Of a stretch of DNA of 64,000 bases, positions 61,769-64,000 are shown one piece after another. Made by a program: the position numbers and the translations under genes. Under the pieces are notes generated by a model. The model was not told where the DNA came from and did not search any database. It worked only from the letters and a program-made list of their open reading frames with translations. The DNA lies in the NCBI GenBank assembly GCA_964408085.1, contig CAYOYB010000005.1, forward strand, positions 1 through 64,000. The letters are read 5' to 3'. Each line of letters begins with the position of its first letter. Position 1 is the stretch's first letter. Source of the DNA: CAJLIR01 sp964408085 (GTDB lineage: Bacteria > Bacillota_I > Bacilli_A > RF39 > UBA660).

Positions 61769-62983
61769 ATGAAATTAAAATATTATGTTTTTTTAGCAAC
61801 AAAAAATTTATTTCATAGAAAAAGTAATATATTAACAATTCTCTTATTCTCAGTAATTATGTCTATGATTATTATTGTTTCAACATTTTCAAAATCATTC
61901 ACAAATCTTATAAACAACCAAATAAATGGTAATATAAATTATAATACTTTACTGGTTAACAATATAAAATCAATTGATGAATTAAAAAATGATTTTAAAA
62001 ATAATGACAAAATACTATATATAGCTGATTATAATACATATAGTCGTTATGTAGATAACGAAAATAATGATGTTTTAATCCTTAAAGGTGTTCCAAATAA
62101 CTTTATAGATGTTATAAAGGGTGCAAATTTTAGTGAAGTGCAAGAAGATAAAGCTTTGATTTGCCCATCTAAATTATATCTAGGTAAAAATCCAGAAACA
62201 TTCGATGAAGAATTTAAACAACAACTAATAAATGGTGAACAATACATAAATAAAAATATGACTATAAAATCAAATACATACAAAGAAACATATAAAATAA
62301 TTGGAATTTATGATGTAAACAAATACTCTTATGGCGAATATAATGTTTGCTTTACTCAACAAAATAACATATTAGATATTTTTGATGCTGATATGGGATA
62401 CGCAAATAAAAAATGTGAAGAAGATAATTTGAACTGTCAAAATATAAATAATTCTAAAAGCGCCATTATGGTTATTGATAATAATAAAAATATTTTAGAA
62501 ATTGAAAACGAATTAAAATCAAAAGGATATAATTCTTATAGTAAAATTGGTGAGGTTAATACTTCTGGAATAGATTTTATTGTTAAAATTGCAATATTAA
62601 TCGAAATAATGATTTTGATAGTTGCATTCATTATTACATTAGTTTTAAATAACAAATTTATACAATATAATAAAAAAAATAATCTTATTTACACATCATT
62701 AGGATATGACAAAAATGTTTTAATTAAAATTAATTATTTAGAAGCAATTATTGCAACAATTATTAGTTTTATTTTAAGCATAATTGCTTGTTTAATTCTT
62801 TATTTCTTTATAATGAATAATTATGGTGCAAATATACAATTAACAATGCCAATTTCAATTTCTTATACCGCTATAATATTAAGTTTTATAATTTCAATAT
62901 TTGTATCTCTATTATCAATATATTTAGCTATTAAAAATAACAAAAACTCTATAATAGGTGATTTTGGTGATAATGAAATATAA
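61769..62983 (+). CDS. MacB/FtsX-like ABC permease
   Basis: 404 aa with an N-terminal helix (residues 22-44), an extracytoplasmic domain to about residue 265 containing the Cys pair KKCEEDNLNC, and three C-terminal helices with the turn NLIYTSLGYDKNVLIKINYL. It starts 2 nt after the ATPase stop. Together with the next permease it should form a heterodimer. Confidence 0.78.
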   Translation: MKLKYYVFLATKNLFHRKSNILTILLFSVIMSMIIIVSTFSKSFTNLINNQINGNINYNTLLVNNIKSIDELKNDFKNNDKILYIADYNTYSRYVDNENNDVLILKGVPNNFIDVIKGANFSEVQEDKALICPSKLYLGKNPETFDEEFKQQLINGEQYINKNMTIKSNTYKETYKIIGIYDVNKYSYGEYNVCFTQQNNILDIFDADMGYANKKCEEDNLNCQNINNSKSAIMVIDNNKNILEIENELKSKGYNSYSKIGEVNTSGIDFIVKIAILIEIMILIVAFIITLVLNNKFIQYNKKNNLIYTSLGYDKNVLIKINYLEAIIATIISFILSIIACLILYFFIMNNYGANIQLTMPISISYTAIILSFIISIFVSLLSIYLAIKNNKNSIIGDFGDNEI

Positions 62984-64000
62984 ATTCCTATATTTTAACA
63001 TTTTGCAAAAAAGAAAATTATGTAAATTTTCAATTATAATGTTTACAATTACTTTTATACTTTGTACATTAACACTTGGACTAAAAAACGGAGTTTATAA
63101 TAAATATAAAGAAATTAATAATTCAAATATTGATCACTCTTATTTAATTGTAAATTCAGATAATACATATGAAGATTTATATAAAGATATTAAAAGAAAT
63201 AAAAATATAACACAAGTGTACCCTATTTTATTATTAAATGATAATATAGTGATTTCATCCTTTGATAGTAATTTAATAACAATATTGCAAGGAAATTACC
63301 CTAAAAATAAAAATGAAATAATTGTACCTTCTAATAGCCAAAAAAACATAAATGACATTATAGAGATTAATAATAATAATATTTCGTATAAATTAAAAAT
63401 AGTTGGTATCTATGATTTGAAAAATCAGCCTTTTATTATGAATTATTACTGGCAAAATATTGTTTATACAACAAGTAACTTTTTAAATGATATATCAAAT
63501 GAATCAAATATAAATGGTATAATAATTCAAATAAATGATTATCAAAATGTTAAATCAACGATAAAACAATTAGAAAATTATAATATAACATTAATGAATA
63601 ACGATAATGCTGAAGTTTTAAATAGATATTATAATTACTACAATAGTATTAAAAATATATCAAACATTATACTAATATTAAGTTTTTTAGTAGTAATTAT
63701 AGTAGAATTTATTATATTCCATGATAATAAATTAAACATCGCAATAATGAAAAGTATAGGATATTCTTCTAAAAAATTAGCATTATTAACCACATTTTAT
63801 TCACAAATATTAACAATAATTTCATTAACTATTAGTTGCATTATTATTACAATCATTTATATTTTACTTAAAAATTTAATCATTTTAAATATAAATATTC
63901 TAATTCAAATTGTTATAGTATTTGCAATCATAAAAGCTATAACCAGTTTTATCCTATTTTTGATAATAAACAAAATTAATATAACTAAATTTATCAAAGA
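62973..64000 (+). CDS. MacB/FtsX-like ABC permease (partial, runs off right edge)
   Basis: ATG 62973 overlaps the preceding permease by 11 nt and follows GGTGAT. 342 codons are open to the window edge. MKYKFLYFNILQKRKLCKFS is a typical cytoplasmic start; then an N-terminal helix, an extracytoplasmic domain, and the coupling turn LNIAIMKSIGYSSKKLALLT near residue 265, followed by hydrophobic helices. The C-terminal end is missing. Confidence 0.78.
   Translation, partial: MKYKFLYFNILQKRKLCKFSIIMFTITFILCTLTLGLKNGVYNKYKEINNSNIDHSYLIVNSDNTYEDLYKDIKRNKNITQVYPILLLNDNIVISSFDSNLITILQGNYPKNKNEIIVPSNSQKNINDIIEINNNNISYKLKIVGIYDLKNQPFIMNYYWQNIVYTTSNFLNDISNESNINGIIIQINDYQNVKSTIKQLENYNITLMNNDNAEVLNRYYNYYNSIKNISNIILILSFLVVIIVEFIIFHDNKLNIAIMKSIGYSSKKLALLTTFYSQILTIISLTISCIIITIIYILLKNLIILNINILIQIVIVFAIIKAITSFILFLIINKINITKFIK

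Larger units (their letters stand above)
47547..64000. mobile_element. Integrative and conjugative element (left part)
   Basis: Begins at the truncated tRNA-Cys and runs past the right edge. Components seen: tyrosine integrase, excisionase, ArdC-like protein, small conserved genes, a TraG/VirD4 coupling protein, an XRE regulator, two secreted-peptide/ABC modules and its own tRNA-Cys. No relaxase, VirB4-like ATPase or right attachment site is within the window. Several backbone genes appear to start with ATA. The limits of the cargo ABC genes inside it are not defined. Confidence 0.82.

Overview
This 64 kb window comes from a very AT-rich Bacillota genome. I judge it by low GC, strong GGAGG ribosome sites, a T-box leader, lysS/dusB, cysS, mraY, pyk and ackA of Bacillota type, and a full-length Spo0A. 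TGA is used as a stop, so this is not a Mycoplasma-type code. Together these suggest an uncultured gut-type member of the Bacilli (RF39-like or a relative), but no marker in the window fixes the genus.

Region by region. (1) 1-36.8 kb is mostly chromosomal housekeeping on the minus strand: a partial prepilin, a T-box-controlled HD hydrolase-valS operon, a glycosyltransferase/membrane glycosyltransferase/gpmI operon, a VTC polyphosphate-polymerase/DUF4956/DUF4353 surface operon, an IbrA-GNAT-IbrB operon, spo0A, a glycine-rich pilin-like surface protein, ackA-nrnA, dusB-RDD-lysS, polA, mraY and cysS. Plus-strand insertions are a metallopeptidase-Fic pair, a Ham1-family NTP pyrophosphatase, pyk, and a compact locus at 26.84-27.18 kb that has the architecture of a type I toxin-antitoxin. 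(2) 36.9-44.5 kb is a plus-strand accessory run: an ABC half-transporter with membrane and unknown partners, a GppA-like ASKHA protein followed by a divergent adenylosuccinate-synthetase-like enzyme that carries the PurZ-type Asp-to-Ser change in its P-loop, and a J-domain protein. (3) 44.5-47.5 kb holds two GNAT enzymes and an unknown gene, punctuated by a three-copy repeat and ending in a tRNA-Gly. (4) From 47.5 kb to the right edge lies an integrative and conjugative element (ICE) inserted in a tRNA-Cys: a 3' tRNA-Cys fragment, tyrosine integrase, excisionase, an intact element-borne tRNA-Cys in the opposite orientation, an ArdC-like protein, a TraG/VirD4 coupling protein, and two secreted-peptide plus MacB-type ABC modules. 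The right end and the relaxase are outside the window.

The most striking observation is in the ICE. Six backbone genes (excisionase, a DUF4375-like protein, the ArdC-like protein, two small proteins and the coupling protein) have a strong GGAGG-type ribosome site followed, 7-8 nt later and in frame, by ATA and not by a usable ATG/GTG/TTG. One of these genes (52255-52575) has no conventional start at all. One gene boundary is TAATA, parallel to the TAATG at the xis/int boundary. This looks like systematic AUA initiation confined to the ICE; chromosomal genes in the window start with ATG, GTG or TTG.

Other coherent signals are tandem 0A boxes upstream of spo0A, a 0A box overlapping the pyk -35 element, and the inverted tRNA-Cys copies around the integrase module.
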